Positions 40,993 through 49,617 of a stretch of DNA of 64,000 nt are shown piece by piece. Origin of the DNA: Desertivibrio insolitus. Lineage in GTDB: Bacteria; Actinomycetota; Actinomycetes; Actinomycetales; Microbacteriaceae. The stretch covers positions 124,001 through 188,000 of the forward strand of contig NZ_JAFIQW010000001.1 of assembly GCF_017355965.1 (NCBI RefSeq). Reading direction: 5' to 3'. How positions within the stretch are numbered: the stretch's first letter is position 1; each line of letters starts with the position of its first letter. The translations under genes and the position numbers were made by a program. Below the pieces are notes generated by a model that had not been told where the DNA came from, did no database searches, and saw only the letters and a program-made list of their open reading frames with translations.

Positions 40993-42230
40993 CAGGCCGG
41001 GTCGCCGACGTGCTGCGCGGCGTGCTCGTCCCACCGGGCGAGCAGGAGGTCGATCGCGGCGTGGAAGCGCTCGGTCGCGGCCCCCGGGGTCGTGTCGCCG
41101 AAGTAGTGGCTCACCCACTTCTCGAGCCGGGCGCGGGCCTCGGTCGACGTGAGCAGGGTGTCGAGGCGGGCGGGCAGCTGCGCGGCATCCGCCGCCTCGA
41201 GCCATTCGGCGTCGCCGAGGTAGCCGCTCTCGTCGACGTCGGCCGCCGGCGAGACGGGCCGGGTCACGAGCAGCGGCTTGCCCGTCGCGAGGCGGTCGTA
41301 GACCATCGCGGAGATGTCGGTGATCGCGACGTCGGCGGCGGCGAGCTGCCAGCCGAGCTCGGCACCGGTGTCGTGCACGTGGTGCGCGTTCGGGTCGGCG
41401 CGGTTCGCGGCCGCGAGCGCGTCGATGATCTGCCGGTTCGCCTGCGCATACGCGGTGTCGAGCACCCCGCTCCGCGGGTGCGGCCGGTAGACCACGCGGT
41501 ACCGCGGCGACGCGAGCAACGCTCGCACGAGCGCGACGCCGTGGCTCGCGATCGATCCGTAGGCGGCCTGCGGGCGGTCGCCCTCCCACGTCGGCGCGTA
41601 GAGCACGACGGTGCGGTCGCCAGCCGGGTAGGGAACCTGCCCGGCGAAGTGATCGGCCTGCGGACGGCCGATCGGGATGGCGCGCTTGTCGAGGTCGTAG
41701 TCCCACAGCGCCCGCGTGAGGCGGGCGCGGGCCGCGTCCCCCGCGATCAAGGCGTAGTCGTACGCCTTGAACTGGTTCGTGGTCATGTACATCTTGTCGC
41801 TCTCGCCGTGGTTGATGAACACGTGCCACATGCGGCCGTAGCGCATCATCTGGAAGTTCTTGGCGTTCTGGTTGACGTACAGCACGATGCGCACCTCGTG
41901 CTCGGCGACGAAGCGCTCGAGGTCGGCGACCTGGCGAACGTGCTCGACGGGCAGCGGGGACTCCTCGACCATCGCGATGGCGCTGCCGGCGCTGCGGGCG
42001 AGCACGGCGACGGGCACGCGCTCGGCGAGGGTCTTCAGCGGCGCGTACCACTGCCGCATCTGGTAGAGGTTCACGGGCCCGTCGGCGAAGTACACGACGA
42101 CCTTGACGTCGGCGGGGGCGCCGAGCCGGTCCTGCACGCGGCGGATGTCGTGCTCGGCCTGGCGGGCGCGGATGGCACGGGCGGCGAATTTGCGGGCCCT
42201 GGTCAATGTGGTGAGGAGGGGCATCGGCAT
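40992..42230 (-). CDS. CDP-glycerol glycerophosphotransferase-like protein (first of three)
   Basis: The 412-residue protein belongs to the Glyphos_transf superfamily (TagB/TagF GT-B fold). FINHGESDKM carries the conserved glycine/histidine site (HGE), VVLYAPTWEGD is the characteristic strand, YRPHPRSG is the RPHP motif binding the donor phosphate, and AAADVAITDISAMVYD is the SSxxxD-like end. It would transfer polyol-phosphate units onto a lipid-linked primer. It reads opposite to the other two copies. There is no signal peptide, and a membrane-associated basic N-terminus is likely. Confidence 0.85.
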   Translation of the reverse strand: MPMPLLTTLTRARKFAARAIRARQAEHDIRRVQDRLGAPADVKVVVYFADGPVNLYQMRQWYAPLKTLAERVPVAVLARSAGSAIAMVEESPLPVEHVRQVADLERFVAEHEVRIVLYVNQNAKNFQMMRYGRMWHVFINHGESDKMYMTTNQFKAYDYALIAGDAARARLTRALWDYDLDKRAIPIGRPQADHFAGQVPYPAGDRTVVLYAPTWEGDRPQAAYGSIASHGVALVRALLASPRYRVVYRPHPRSGVLDTAYAQANRQIIDALAAANRADPNAHHVHDTGAELGWQLAAADVAITDISAMVYDRLATGKPLLVTRPVSPAADVDESGYLGDAEWLEAADAAQLPARLDTLLTSTEARARLEKWVSHYFGDTTPGAATERFHAAIDLLLARWDEHAAQHVGDPA

Positions 42231-42313
42231 CCATTGTTCCAGGGGCCTTCGCTGCGGGGCCGGGTGCGGGCCGCATCCGTTACGGGATCGTTCGGGGCGT
42301 CGGCGGGATGCTC

Positions 42314-42319
42314 TACCCT
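42314..42319 (+). promoter_or_regulatory. -10 box TACCCT of the divergent glycerophosphotransferase operon
   Basis: It is followed 22 bases later by GGAG (42341) and the TTG start at 42350. An ATG at 42308 would lie upstream of this transcript and is therefore rejected as the start. Confidence 0.5.
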
Positions 42320-42349
42320 CATAAATCCCAGCCGCGATTCGGAGAGCAC

Positions 42350-43579
42350 TTGCCGCGTTTCACCTTCGCCCGGGGCAATGCGATCAAGGTGCTCGCCCTC
42401 CCCCTCTACGGGATCGGCGCCGTCGCCACCCGCTTAGTGCGGCGCGACGCGCGCCGCTGGGCGGTCGGCTGCGGCACCGGCGTCGGCGAGGGCGCGCTGC
42501 AGCTCGTGCTCGCGGCACGGCGGGCCGATCCGGCGCTCGACATCGTCTGGCTCGCGCGGCACGAGCGGGATCAGACGGATGCCGCCGCGCACGGCATCCG
42601 CTCGGTGCGCAAGGCCACGCTGCGCGGCTGGCTCGCGACCGCCCGCGCGGGCGTGCTCGTCGTCACGCACGGCTTCGGCGACGTGAACCGCTTCGCGACG
42701 GCCGGGGCTTTCCTCGTGCAGCTCTGGCACGGCGTGCCGCTCAAGCGCGTGCACCTCGACTCGACCGCGACGACCGCGAGTGGCCTGCGGTCGCGGCTTC
42801 TCGCGCGGGCGCTCACGACGGCGTACCGCCTCTCCGCGCGCTCCATCGACCTGCTTCCCGCCGCGTCCGAGACCGCCGCCGCGCGACTGCGCACGGCGTT
42901 CGGTCTGCCGGCCGACCGCGTCCCCGTGACGGGCGACCCGCGGGACGACGTGCTCGCCGGGCATCCGGACGCCCTCCGGCAGACCGCGCGGGAGCTGCTG
43001 CACGCCCGCCTCGGTCGGCCGCTGCCCACCCGCGTCGTGCTGTGGGCGCCGACCTGGCGCGACGGGCGGGTCGATCCCGCGCTGCCGACCGACGAGGAGT
43101 GGCGCGCCCTCGACTCGCTGCTCGCCCGGCACGACGCCCTGCTCGTCGTGCGGCCGCATCCGCTCGCGGTCGGCGACTTCGACGCGGGGCCGCGCCTCTC
43201 CGACCGCGTCGCCGTGCTCGACCACCGGCGCCAGGGCGACCTCATGCCCGTGCTCGCCGCGGCCGAGCTGCTCGTGACCGACTACTCCTCCACCGCGCTC
43301 GACTTCGCGCTCACGCCCGGCACGGTGCTGTTCCTCGCGCCCGACCTCGAGGACTACGCCCGCACCCGAGGGCTTTACGAGCACTACTCGCACCTGACCG
43401 GCGGGCACGAGCAGCGCAGCTGGCAGGGCCTCATCGCGCTCGTCGACCGCCTCTTCTCCGACCCCGAGGCGGCCGTCGCGCACCGCGCGCACACGGCGTC
43501 GCTCGCGGAGCGCTACTTCGCCTTCCGCGACGGCCGCAACGCGGAGCGCGTGCACCGAGAGATCGAGCGCCGCGCGTGA
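42350..43579 (+). CDS. CDP-glycerol glycerophosphotransferase-like protein (second of three)
   Basis: The product from TTG at 42350 is 409 residues: GGAG lies five bases upstream and the -10 box excludes the earlier ATG. Motifs are QLWHGVPLKRVHLD (the HGxPLK site typical of TagB/TagF), VVLWAPTWRDG, VVRPHPLAVGD and LLVTDYSSTALDFAL. This is a clear polyol-phosphate polymerase or primase. It overlaps the next copy by four bases (GTGA). A Rossmann-like N-terminal half is present, without an extra glycosyltransferase domain. Confidence 0.9.
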   Translation: MPRFTFARGNAIKVLALPLYGIGAVATRLVRRDARRWAVGCGTGVGEGALQLVLAARRADPALDIVWLARHERDQTDAAAHGIRSVRKATLRGWLATARAGVLVVTHGFGDVNRFATAGAFLVQLWHGVPLKRVHLDSTATTASGLRSRLLARALTTAYRLSARSIDLLPAASETAAARLRTAFGLPADRVPVTGDPRDDVLAGHPDALRQTARELLHARLGRPLPTRVVLWAPTWRDGRVDPALPTDEEWRALDSLLARHDALLVVRPHPLAVGDFDAGPRLSDRVAVLDHRRQGDLMPVLAAAELLVTDYSSTALDFALTPGTVLFLAPDLEDYARTRGLYEHYSHLTGGHEQRSWQGLIALVDRLFSDPEAAVAHRAHTASLAERYFAFRDGRNAERVHREIERRA

Positions 43580-44985
43580 CCGACCGGGCGCGCGTGACCG
43601 ACCTGCCCTCGATCGAGCTCGAGGGCGCCGGGCCCGCGCCCGCCCTCGTGCTCGCCGGGGCGCGCGTGACCCAGGCCGCGCACGTCGAGCAGCACGACGA
43701 CGGCTGGGCGGCCTCGATCCCGCTGCTCTCCTCGTCGTGGGGCTCCGGGCCGCTCCCGCTGCCGAGCGGGCGGTACGCGATCGACACCGACGCGACCCTG
43801 CCCGAGACGCTCGTACCCGGCGTCGCCCGGGTGCGGATCGAACCGGGCGCGGTGATCCTCTCGCCGCCGCTCGCCGACGACGAGCTCGGCCGCGACCACC
43901 AGCGTCGGCTCGAGGGCTCGTACCGCCGCACCCGGCTGACCCTGCCCGACGCGGTGTTCTTCGAGAGCTTCTACGGCCGCACCGCGAGCGACAACCCGCG
44001 GGCGATCGACGCCGCGATCGCGCGCCTGCGCCCCGAGGTGACGCGGTACTGGGGCGTGACGGATGCCTCGGTGCCCGTGCCGCCCGGCGCGGTGCCGGTC
44101 GTCGAGGGCAGCCGCGCCTGGTGGCGTGCCCGCGCGGGCGCGCGCCTGCTCGTCGTCAACGACTGGCTGCGCGGGCGCTACCGCCGGCGCCGCGGCCAGA
44201 CGGTGCTGCAGACGTGGCACGGCACGCCGCTCAAGCGGCTCGCGCTCGACCGCAAGCCCGGGCTGCGCACGCGGCTCGCGGTGCTGAGGGAGAGCCGGCG
44301 CTGGGACGTGCTGCTCGCGCAGAACCCCGAGGCGGCCCGCTGGCTGGGCTCCGCCTACGGCTTCCGCGGCGAGGTGTGGGAGGACGGCTACCCCCGCAAC
44401 GACCTGCTCGCCACCGGCGACGCGGCCGAGGCGCGCGCCTCGCTCGGGCTCGACCCCCGCGCGCTCGTCGCGCTCTACGCGCCGACCTGGCGCGACGACC
44501 GCCCGGAGCAGGTCGAGTACCTCGACCCGGCCGCGCTCGCCCGCAACTCCGGCGCGACCGTGCTCGTACGCGGGCACTCCCGGTCGCTCGAGGGCGGCCA
44601 GGCGGCGCGCGGCCACCGCGTGCTCGACGTCACGACGCATCCGGATCTCGCGACGCTCATGCTCGCCGCCGACGTGCTCATCACCGACTACTCGTCGGTC
44701 ATGTTCGACTTCCCCGTCACGGGCAAGCCGATGCTGTTCTTCGTGCCCGACCTCGAGCACTACCGCGACGACCTGCGCGGCTTCTACTTCGACTACACGA
44801 CGGATGCCCCGGGGCCGCTGCTGCGCACGCCGGCCGAGGTCGTCGACGCGATCCGCGGGCTCCGCCAGGTGCGCGCCGAACACGCCGAGCGCTACGCGGC
44901 GTGGCGGGCGCGCTTCGCCCCGCACGACGACGGCGGCGCGGCCGAGCGCGTCGTGCGGCGGCTCACCGACCGCGGCATCCTGTAG
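43576..44985 (+). CDS. CDP-glycerol glycerophosphotransferase-like protein (third of three)
   Basis: The 469-residue paralogue has an extra N-terminal beta-rich domain of about 120 residues (SIELEGAGPAPALVLAGARV onwards) before the glycerophosphotransferase core: LQTWHGTPLKRLALD, VALYAPTWRDD, VLVRGHSR (in place of RPHP) and VLITDYSSVMFDFPVTGKPMLFFVPD. The extra domain resembles that of TagF-like polymerases. Different motif III wording suggests a different step or donor from its partner. The GTG start overlaps the previous stop. Confidence 0.9.
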   Translation: MTDRARVTDLPSIELEGAGPAPALVLAGARVTQAAHVEQHDDGWAASIPLLSSSWGSGPLPLPSGRYAIDTDATLPETLVPGVARVRIEPGAVILSPPLADDELGRDHQRRLEGSYRRTRLTLPDAVFFESFYGRTASDNPRAIDAAIARLRPEVTRYWGVTDASVPVPPGAVPVVEGSRAWWRARAGARLLVVNDWLRGRYRRRRGQTVLQTWHGTPLKRLALDRKPGLRTRLAVLRESRRWDVLLAQNPEAARWLGSAYGFRGEVWEDGYPRNDLLATGDAAEARASLGLDPRALVALYAPTWRDDRPEQVEYLDPAALARNSGATVLVRGHSRSLEGGQAARGHRVLDVTTHPDLATLMLAADVLITDYSSVMFDFPVTGKPMLFFVPDLEHYRDDLRGFYFDYTTDAPGPLLRTPAEVVDAIRGLRQVRAEHAERYAAWRARFAPHDDGGAAERVVRRLTDRGIL

Positions 44986-45003
44986 CCCGACGCCGGGCCG
45001 AGG

Positions 45004-46041
45004 TCAGTCGAGCCGCGACGTGTCGAGCGCGTCCTGCGCGCCCCGCACGAGCCCGAGGAGAAAGCCCGCGCCCCACGCGAGGTGCATCGTCGGCAGCACG
45101 ACGAGGAACCGCAGCCGGTCGCCCCACGTCGTGCCCCCGTCGGGCGTGAACATCAGCAGCACGAGCAGGAACGCGTACGCGATCGGTCCGAGGTAGACGA
45201 CGGATGCCACCAGCGCGCCGAGCCCGCTCAGCACGCCCGTCAGCTGCAGCACCGCGACGACGAGGCTGACGACGATCGAGAGCAGCAGAGCGGGCGGGAT
45301 GAAGAACCGGATCGGGTTGCGGCCGCCGTGCCGGCGCACGAGCTCGCCCCGCCAGATGCCCGTCGCGAGGAACTGGCGCACGAGCTTCGAGAGGCTCTCA
45401 CGCGGCCAGTAGGTGACGACGAGCGTCGGGTCGAACCACACCTTGTGGCCGGCGCGGCGGATGCGGAGGTTGAGCTCCCAGTCCTCGCCGCGACGGAGAC
45501 TCTCGTCGTAGCCGCCGACCTCGTCGAGCACGCTGCGGCGGAAGACGCCGAGGTACGCCGACTCCGCCGGGCCCTCTTCGCCACCGCCGTGGTAGGCCCC
45601 TCCGCCGAGGCCGAAGCGGGAGTTGTAGGCGCGGGCGACCGCCCGCTGGAACGGCGCCTTGCCGCGGGCCATCTGGATGCCGCCGACGTTGCCGGCGCCC
45701 GTGCGCTCGAGCGCCGCGACCGCGCGGCGGGTGTAGTCGGGGGCCGGCTCGGAGTGCGCGTCGATGCGCACGATGACGGGGTGCTTCGCGACCTTGAGTG
45801 CGCGGTTCATGCCGACCGGGATCGCGGCGGCCGGATTGTCGACCGTCGTGATGCGCGGGTCGGTCGCGGCGATCGCGTCGACGAGCTCCGTGGAGCCGTC
45901 CGTCGAGGGACCGAGCGCGAGCACGACCTCCTTCTCGCCCTCGTAGTCCTGCGCGAGCACGGTGCGGATGGCGTCCTCCACGTACTGGGCCTCGTTGAAG
46001 ACGGGGATCACGTACGAGACGCCGGGGAGGGACGAGGCCAC
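45004..46041 (-). CDS. Family-2 glycosyltransferase, ExoA-like
   Basis: This 345-residue protein has a GT-A domain, SYVIPVFNEAQYVEDAIRTVLAQDY, LGPSTDGS, IVRIDAHSEP (DxD-type D-A-H) and GEDWELNLRIRRAG, followed by two to three membrane helices. The order of motifs fits ExoA/succinoglycan-type sugar transferases that act on polyprenyl-linked glycans. It is convergent with the polyol-phosphate gene pair and probably decorates or primes the same polymer. The GTG at 46041 precedes the conserved start; a TACGCT box lies about 43 bases upstream. Confidence 0.88.
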   Translation of the reverse strand: MASSLPGVSYVIPVFNEAQYVEDAIRTVLAQDYEGEKEVVLALGPSTDGSTELVDAIAATDPRITTVDNPAAAIPVGMNRALKVAKHPVIVRIDAHSEPAPDYTRRAVAALERTGAGNVGGIQMARGKAPFQRAVARAYNSRFGLGGGAYHGGGEEGPAESAYLGVFRRSVLDEVGGYDESLRRGEDWELNLRIRRAGHKVWFDPTLVVTYWPRESLSKLVRQFLATGIWRGELVRRHGGRNPIRFFIPPALLLSIVVSLVVAVLQLTGVLSGLGALVASVVYLGPIAYAFLLVLLMFTPDGGTTWGDRLRFLVVLPTMHLAWGAGFLLGLVRGAQDALDTSRLD

Positions 46042-46084
46042 AGGTTTCCGCTCACGAGTTGGGGACGGGGCGCGAAGCCCTGGC

Positions 46085-46106
46085 CAGCGTATCAGCGGCC
46101 CTCCCC
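46085..46106 (-). promoter_or_regulatory. Promoter-like TACGCT region of the ExoA-like gene
   Basis: TACGCT on the reverse strand lies about 43 bases before the GTG, giving a normal leader. The rest of the 286-base spacer 46042-46327 holds only the htrA-side hairpin and GC-rich sequence without a recognisable gene. Confidence 0.3.
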
Positions 46107-46270
46107 CGGTCCGGGCAGGGCCGGGCGGGCGCGGCACCACCACTGCCGCCTACGCTCCCCCGCCAGCTCTCGGGTCGCGCCGCCTCTTCGGCGTCGCGCA
46201 CCGGGATTCCGCTGCGCGATGCAGATCCCGCGGCCCGACCGTGCCGGCGGTCGTCGCCGCGAGCGCGGAA

Positions 46271-46310
46271 ACGCGGATGCCGCGAGGCCGAGGCCCCGCG
46301 GCATCCGCGT
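46271..46310 (-). terminator. Strong terminator hairpin after the HtrA-like gene
   Basis: ACGCGGATGCCGCG pairs with CGCGGCATCCGCGT (14 bp, 12-base loop), followed by TTTCC on the reverse strand, 17 bases after the protease stop. Confidence 0.75.
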
Positions 46311-46327
46311 CCCGATGGTCGGAACGG

Positions 46328-47965
46328 CTACTCGAGCGTGCCGAGCGTGACGTCGACCTCGAACTCCTGACCGTCGCGCACGTAGGTGAGCGTCGCGTCG
46401 GCACCGCCCGCGAGCTCGCGGACGTAGGCGGTGAGGTCGCTCGGCTCGCCGACCGGCTTGCCGTTGAACGAGGTGACGATGTCGCCCTCCTCGAGCCCGG
46501 CCGCCTCAGCCGCGCCACCGCGGACCACCTCGGCGATGTAGACGCCCGCGTAGTCGGACTCGACGTCGTCGGGGATCGTGCTGACGCTCGCGCCCAGCAG
46601 ACCGTGGGTGGCCGCGCCGCTCTCGATCAGCTCGGTCGCGACGCGCTGGGCGACGTTCGACGGGATCGCGAAGCCCACGCCGATGCTGCCCTCGCTCTCT
46701 CCGCTCGAGGCGATCGCCACGTTGATGCCGATCACCTGGCCCTCGCCGTCGAGCAGCGCGCCGCCGGAGTTGCCGGGGTTGATGGCCGCGTCGGTCTGCA
46801 GCACCGAGAGCGAGATCGTCTCGGTCGCCGTCGTGTTGGGCGCGCCGGGGATGTCGAAGTTGAACGGGCTGTCATCGTCGTTCTCGGTGTCGTCGCCGCC
46901 GTCCGGAGCCGCCGAGGAGGCGACCTGGATGCTGCGGTTGACCGCGCTCACGATGCCGTCGGTGACGGTGTTGTTGAGCCCGAGGGGCGAGCCGATCGCG
47001 ACGGCGAAGTCGCCGACGTTGAGCTCGTCGGAGTCGGCGAACTCGGCCGGAGTGAGGTTCGCCCCCTCCTCGACCTGGATGACCGCGAGGTCGTTGAGCG
47101 GGTCGGTGCCGACGATCGTCGCGTCGAAGACGCGGCCGTCGGACGAGGTCACCTTGATCTGCGGGTCGGCGGTCGCGCCGTCGAGCGTCACGACGTGCGC
47201 GTTGGTGATGATGTGCCCCTCGTCGTCGAACACGACGCCGGAGCCGGTGCCCGCGCCCTCGTTCGCGGCGACCGCGATCGTCACGACCGACGGAGAGGCC
47301 TTCGCGGCGACCGCGGTCGTCGCGGTCGCGTTCTCGGGGTCGTTGATCTCGATGGTCGAGCCCTGCGACTCCTGCACGACGCTCGCCTGCTCGTTGGTGT
47401 TCGAGGCGAGGTACGCGGCGGTCGCGCCGGTGCCGGCGCCGAAGATCACGCCCGCGGCGATACCCGCGATGACCGGCAGGGCGACACCGCGGCCCTGGCG
47501 GCGCTCCTTCGGCTGCCCGGCGGGCTGCGAACCGCCGACCGGCGGCCAGTGCGAGCCGCCGTCGCCCGAGCCTGCGGGCGGGGTGTGGCCTGCGTGCGGC
47601 TGCTGCCCGTAGGGCGGCGGCGGCACGGATGCCGCGGGCTGGCCGAGCGGCACCGTGGGCTGAGTCTGGTCGGCGGCGTAGCCGGGGGCGTACTCGCCGT
47701 AGCGGGGGGCCGGCGTGCCGGACTGTCCGTGGCCGGGGACCGGAGCCGAGGCCGCAGCGGGGGTCGGCGCGCCGTAGCCGGGGAAGGCGGGCGCGCTCGG
47801 CGCGGCCGGGGCGCCGGGCTGCTGCGGGGCGTCGGGCTGCTGCGGAGCGCTCGGCGCCTGGTCGCGGGAGCCCTCCGGGTTCTGGGGACGAGCCGAGCCG
47901 CCGGTGCCCGCCCACTCGGGGGCGTTCTGCTGCCGGTCGTCGCGGTCGGGAGTGTTGTCAGTCAT
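46328..47965 (-). CDS. HtrA/DegP-like trypsin-type serine protease with PDZ domain
   Basis: The 545-residue S1C protease has a cytosolic Pro/Gln/Ala-rich N-terminal region (about 1-155), one membrane helix (VALPVIAGIAAGVIFGAGTGA), a trypsin-like domain with triad H257 (NAHV), D292 (NDLAVI) and S400 (GNSGGA), and a C-terminal PDZ domain (GLEEGDIVTSFNGKPV). It degrades or refolds misfolded exported proteins, as actinobacterial PepD/HtrA do. The ATG at 47965 is chosen for AAGGAA just upstream. A low-complexity insert occurs around 360. Confidence 0.94.
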   Translation of the reverse strand: MTDNTPDRDDRQQNAPEWAGTGGSARPQNPEGSRDQAPSAPQQPDAPQQPGAPAAPSAPAFPGYGAPTPAAASAPVPGHGQSGTPAPRYGEYAPGYAADQTQPTVPLGQPAASVPPPPYGQQPHAGHTPPAGSGDGGSHWPPVGGSQPAGQPKERRQGRGVALPVIAGIAAGVIFGAGTGATAAYLASNTNEQASVVQESQGSTIEINDPENATATTAVAAKASPSVVTIAVAANEGAGTGSGVVFDDEGHIITNAHVVTLDGATADPQIKVTSSDGRVFDATIVGTDPLNDLAVIQVEEGANLTPAEFADSDELNVGDFAVAIGSPLGLNNTVTDGIVSAVNRSIQVASSAAPDGGDDTENDDDSPFNFDIPGAPNTTATETISLSVLQTDAAINPGNSGGALLDGEGQVIGINVAIASSGESEGSIGVGFAIPSNVAQRVATELIESGAATHGLLGASVSTIPDDVESDYAGVYIAEVVRGGAAEAAGLEEGDIVTSFNGKPVGEPSDLTAYVRELAGGADATLTYVRDGQEFEVDVTLGTLE

Positions 47966-48088
47966 GGTTTCCTTCCGAGCGGATGCCAGCATGGGCGGCT
48001 TCTCTAGGCATTCTCTATGAACGGGCTGCGACCGACCCAAGGACTGCTGAACGCCGCGGGCGGCGGTCGGCACTACCGTTGGAGCACC

Positions 48089-49285
48089 ATGACGATCGCC
48101 GGCCCCTGGGAGCGGGCGGCGCGAGGGGCGATGCTCCTCGGCGCCGACGCGACGCTCCGCCCCACCGTCTTCGCCGAGATGAGCGCGCTCGCGACCGCGA
48201 CCGGCTCGATCAACCTCGGTCAGGGCTTCCCCGACGAGGACGGCCCCGCGGAAGTGCTCGAAGCCGCGCGGGCCGCGATCTCGTCGGGGCTCAACCAGTA
48301 CCCGCCCGGCCCCGGCATGCCCGTGCTCCGCGAGGCGATCGCCGAGCACCACGAGCGCTTCCACGGCGTGGCCGTCGACGCCGCGACCGAGGTGCTCGTC
48401 ACCGCCGGCGCGACCGAGGGCATCGCGGCGAGCCTGCTCGCGCTCGTCTCCCCCGGCGACGAGGTGCTCACCGTCGAGCCGTTCTACGACTCCTACGGCG
48501 CGATCATCGCGCTCGCCGGTGGCGTGCACCGCACCGTGCCCGTCGCGCCGCCGTCGTTCCTGCCCACGCCAGAGGCGCTGCGCGCCGCCGTGACCGAGCG
48601 CACGCGCGTCATCCTGCTCAACAACCCGCACAACCCGACCGGGGCGATGCTGCCGCGGGAGACCCTCGAGCTGATCGCCGAGCTCGCCGCGTCGGTCGGC
48701 GCGACGATCGTCGCCGACGAGGTCTACGAGCACCTCACGTTCGGCGACGAGCACGTGACGCTCGCGTCGATCCCCGCCACACGCGAGAACTCGATCACGA
48801 TCGGCTCCGGCGGCAAGACGTTCAACACGACCGGCTGGAAGATCGGCTGGATCATCGCGCGCCCCGAGCTCGTGCAGGCGGTGCTCGCCGTGAAGCAGTT
48901 CCTGACCTTCGTCAACGGCGCGCCGTTTCAACCCGCGATCGCCGCGGGCCTGCGGCTGCCCGACTCGTTCTTCCACCAGACCGCCGCGACGCTGAGGGCG
49001 AAGCGCGACCTGCTCGCGTCCGGGCTCGAAGCCGCTGGCTTCCGGGTGCACCTGCCGCAGGCGGGCTACTTCATCGTCGCGGATGCCTCGGCGCTCGGCG
49101 TCACCGACGGCGCGGCGTTCGCGCGGGAGCTGCCGCACCGCGCCGGTGTCGTCGGCATCCCCGTGACGGCGCTCGTGTCGGAGGGGAACCGGCCGCAGTA
49201 CTCGAGCCTGCTGCGCTTCGCGTTCTGCAAGCGCGTCGACGTGCTCGAGCAGGCGGCGGAGCGCCTCGCCGGGCTGAAGCTCTAG
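48089..49285 (+). CDS. PLP-dependent aminotransferase class I/II
   Basis: This 398-residue fold-type I enzyme shows GQGFPDEDGP, AGATEGIAASLLALVSPGDEV, NNPHNPTGA, DEVYEHLTFG and SGGKTFNTTGWKIGW (PLP lysine in GGKTF). It fits the branch with methionine/glutamine or N-succinyldiaminopimelate aminotransferases (YbdL/DapC-like). The amino acceptor cannot be fixed. The ATG at 48089 lies nine bases after TACCGT, with GGAG in the short leader. It is divergent from the protease gene. Confidence 0.92.
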   Translation: MTIAGPWERAARGAMLLGADATLRPTVFAEMSALATATGSINLGQGFPDEDGPAEVLEAARAAISSGLNQYPPGPGMPVLREAIAEHHERFHGVAVDAATEVLVTAGATEGIAASLLALVSPGDEVLTVEPFYDSYGAIIALAGGVHRTVPVAPPSFLPTPEALRAAVTERTRVILLNNPHNPTGAMLPRETLELIAELAASVGATIVADEVYEHLTFGDEHVTLASIPATRENSITIGSGGKTFNTTGWKIGWIIARPELVQAVLAVKQFLTFVNGAPFQPAIAAGLRLPDSFFHQTAATLRAKRDLLASGLEAAGFRVHLPQAGYFIVADASALGVTDGAAFARELPHRAGVVGIPVTALVSEGNRPQYSSLLRFAFCKRVDVLEQAAERLAGLKL

Positions 49286-49365
49286 CTAGCGTCACGCCCT
49301 CCCGGCGTGCCACTCCGTCGGTCGAGTAGCGGCACGGAGTGCCGCGAATCAAGACTCTCACCCAC

Positions 49366-49371
49366 TACCGT
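49366..49371 (+). promoter_or_regulatory. -10 box TACCGT, leaderless promoter of the small membrane protein
   Basis: GACGAC separates the hexamer from the ATG at 49378. Confidence 0.5.
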
Positions 49372-49377
49372 GACGAC

Positions 49378-49614
49378 ATGAAGCGTGAGGCCGCCCCGCC
49401 GTGGGCCTTCGCCCTCGTCGCGGGGCTCTTCGCGACGATCCTCCTCGCGCCGGTCAGGATCGAGGGCTTCTGCGCGGACTCGTCGATTCCCGAGCTCAGT
49501 TACTGCACGCAGACGCTGTTATCGACGGTCGGCATCCCGTCCACTTGGCTGCTCTGGGCGATCGCGACTCCGATCGCGGCGGCCGCGACCTGGTGGCTGA
49601 CCCGCCGGCGCTGA
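49378..49614 (+). CDS. Small two-helix membrane protein
   Basis: The 78-residue protein has two predicted membrane helices (WAFALVAGLFATILLAPV and WLLWAIATPIAAAATWWL) joined by a loop with two cysteines (FCADSSIPELSYCTQ) that could form a disulfide outside. I do not recognise a family. The leaderless -10 spacing supports the start and that the gene is real. It is convergent with the amidase gene, three bases apart. Confidence 0.6.
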   Translation: MKREAAPPWAFALVAGLFATILLAPVRIEGFCADSSIPELSYCTQTLLSTVGIPSTWLLWAIATPIAAAATWWLTRRR

Positions 49615-49617
49615 GCC

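Noticed and set aside
42308-42349. ATG at 42308 as start of the second glycerophosphotransferase
   Set aside because: The -10 box TACCCT lies downstream of this ATG, and a GGAG with a TTG five bases later fits better.
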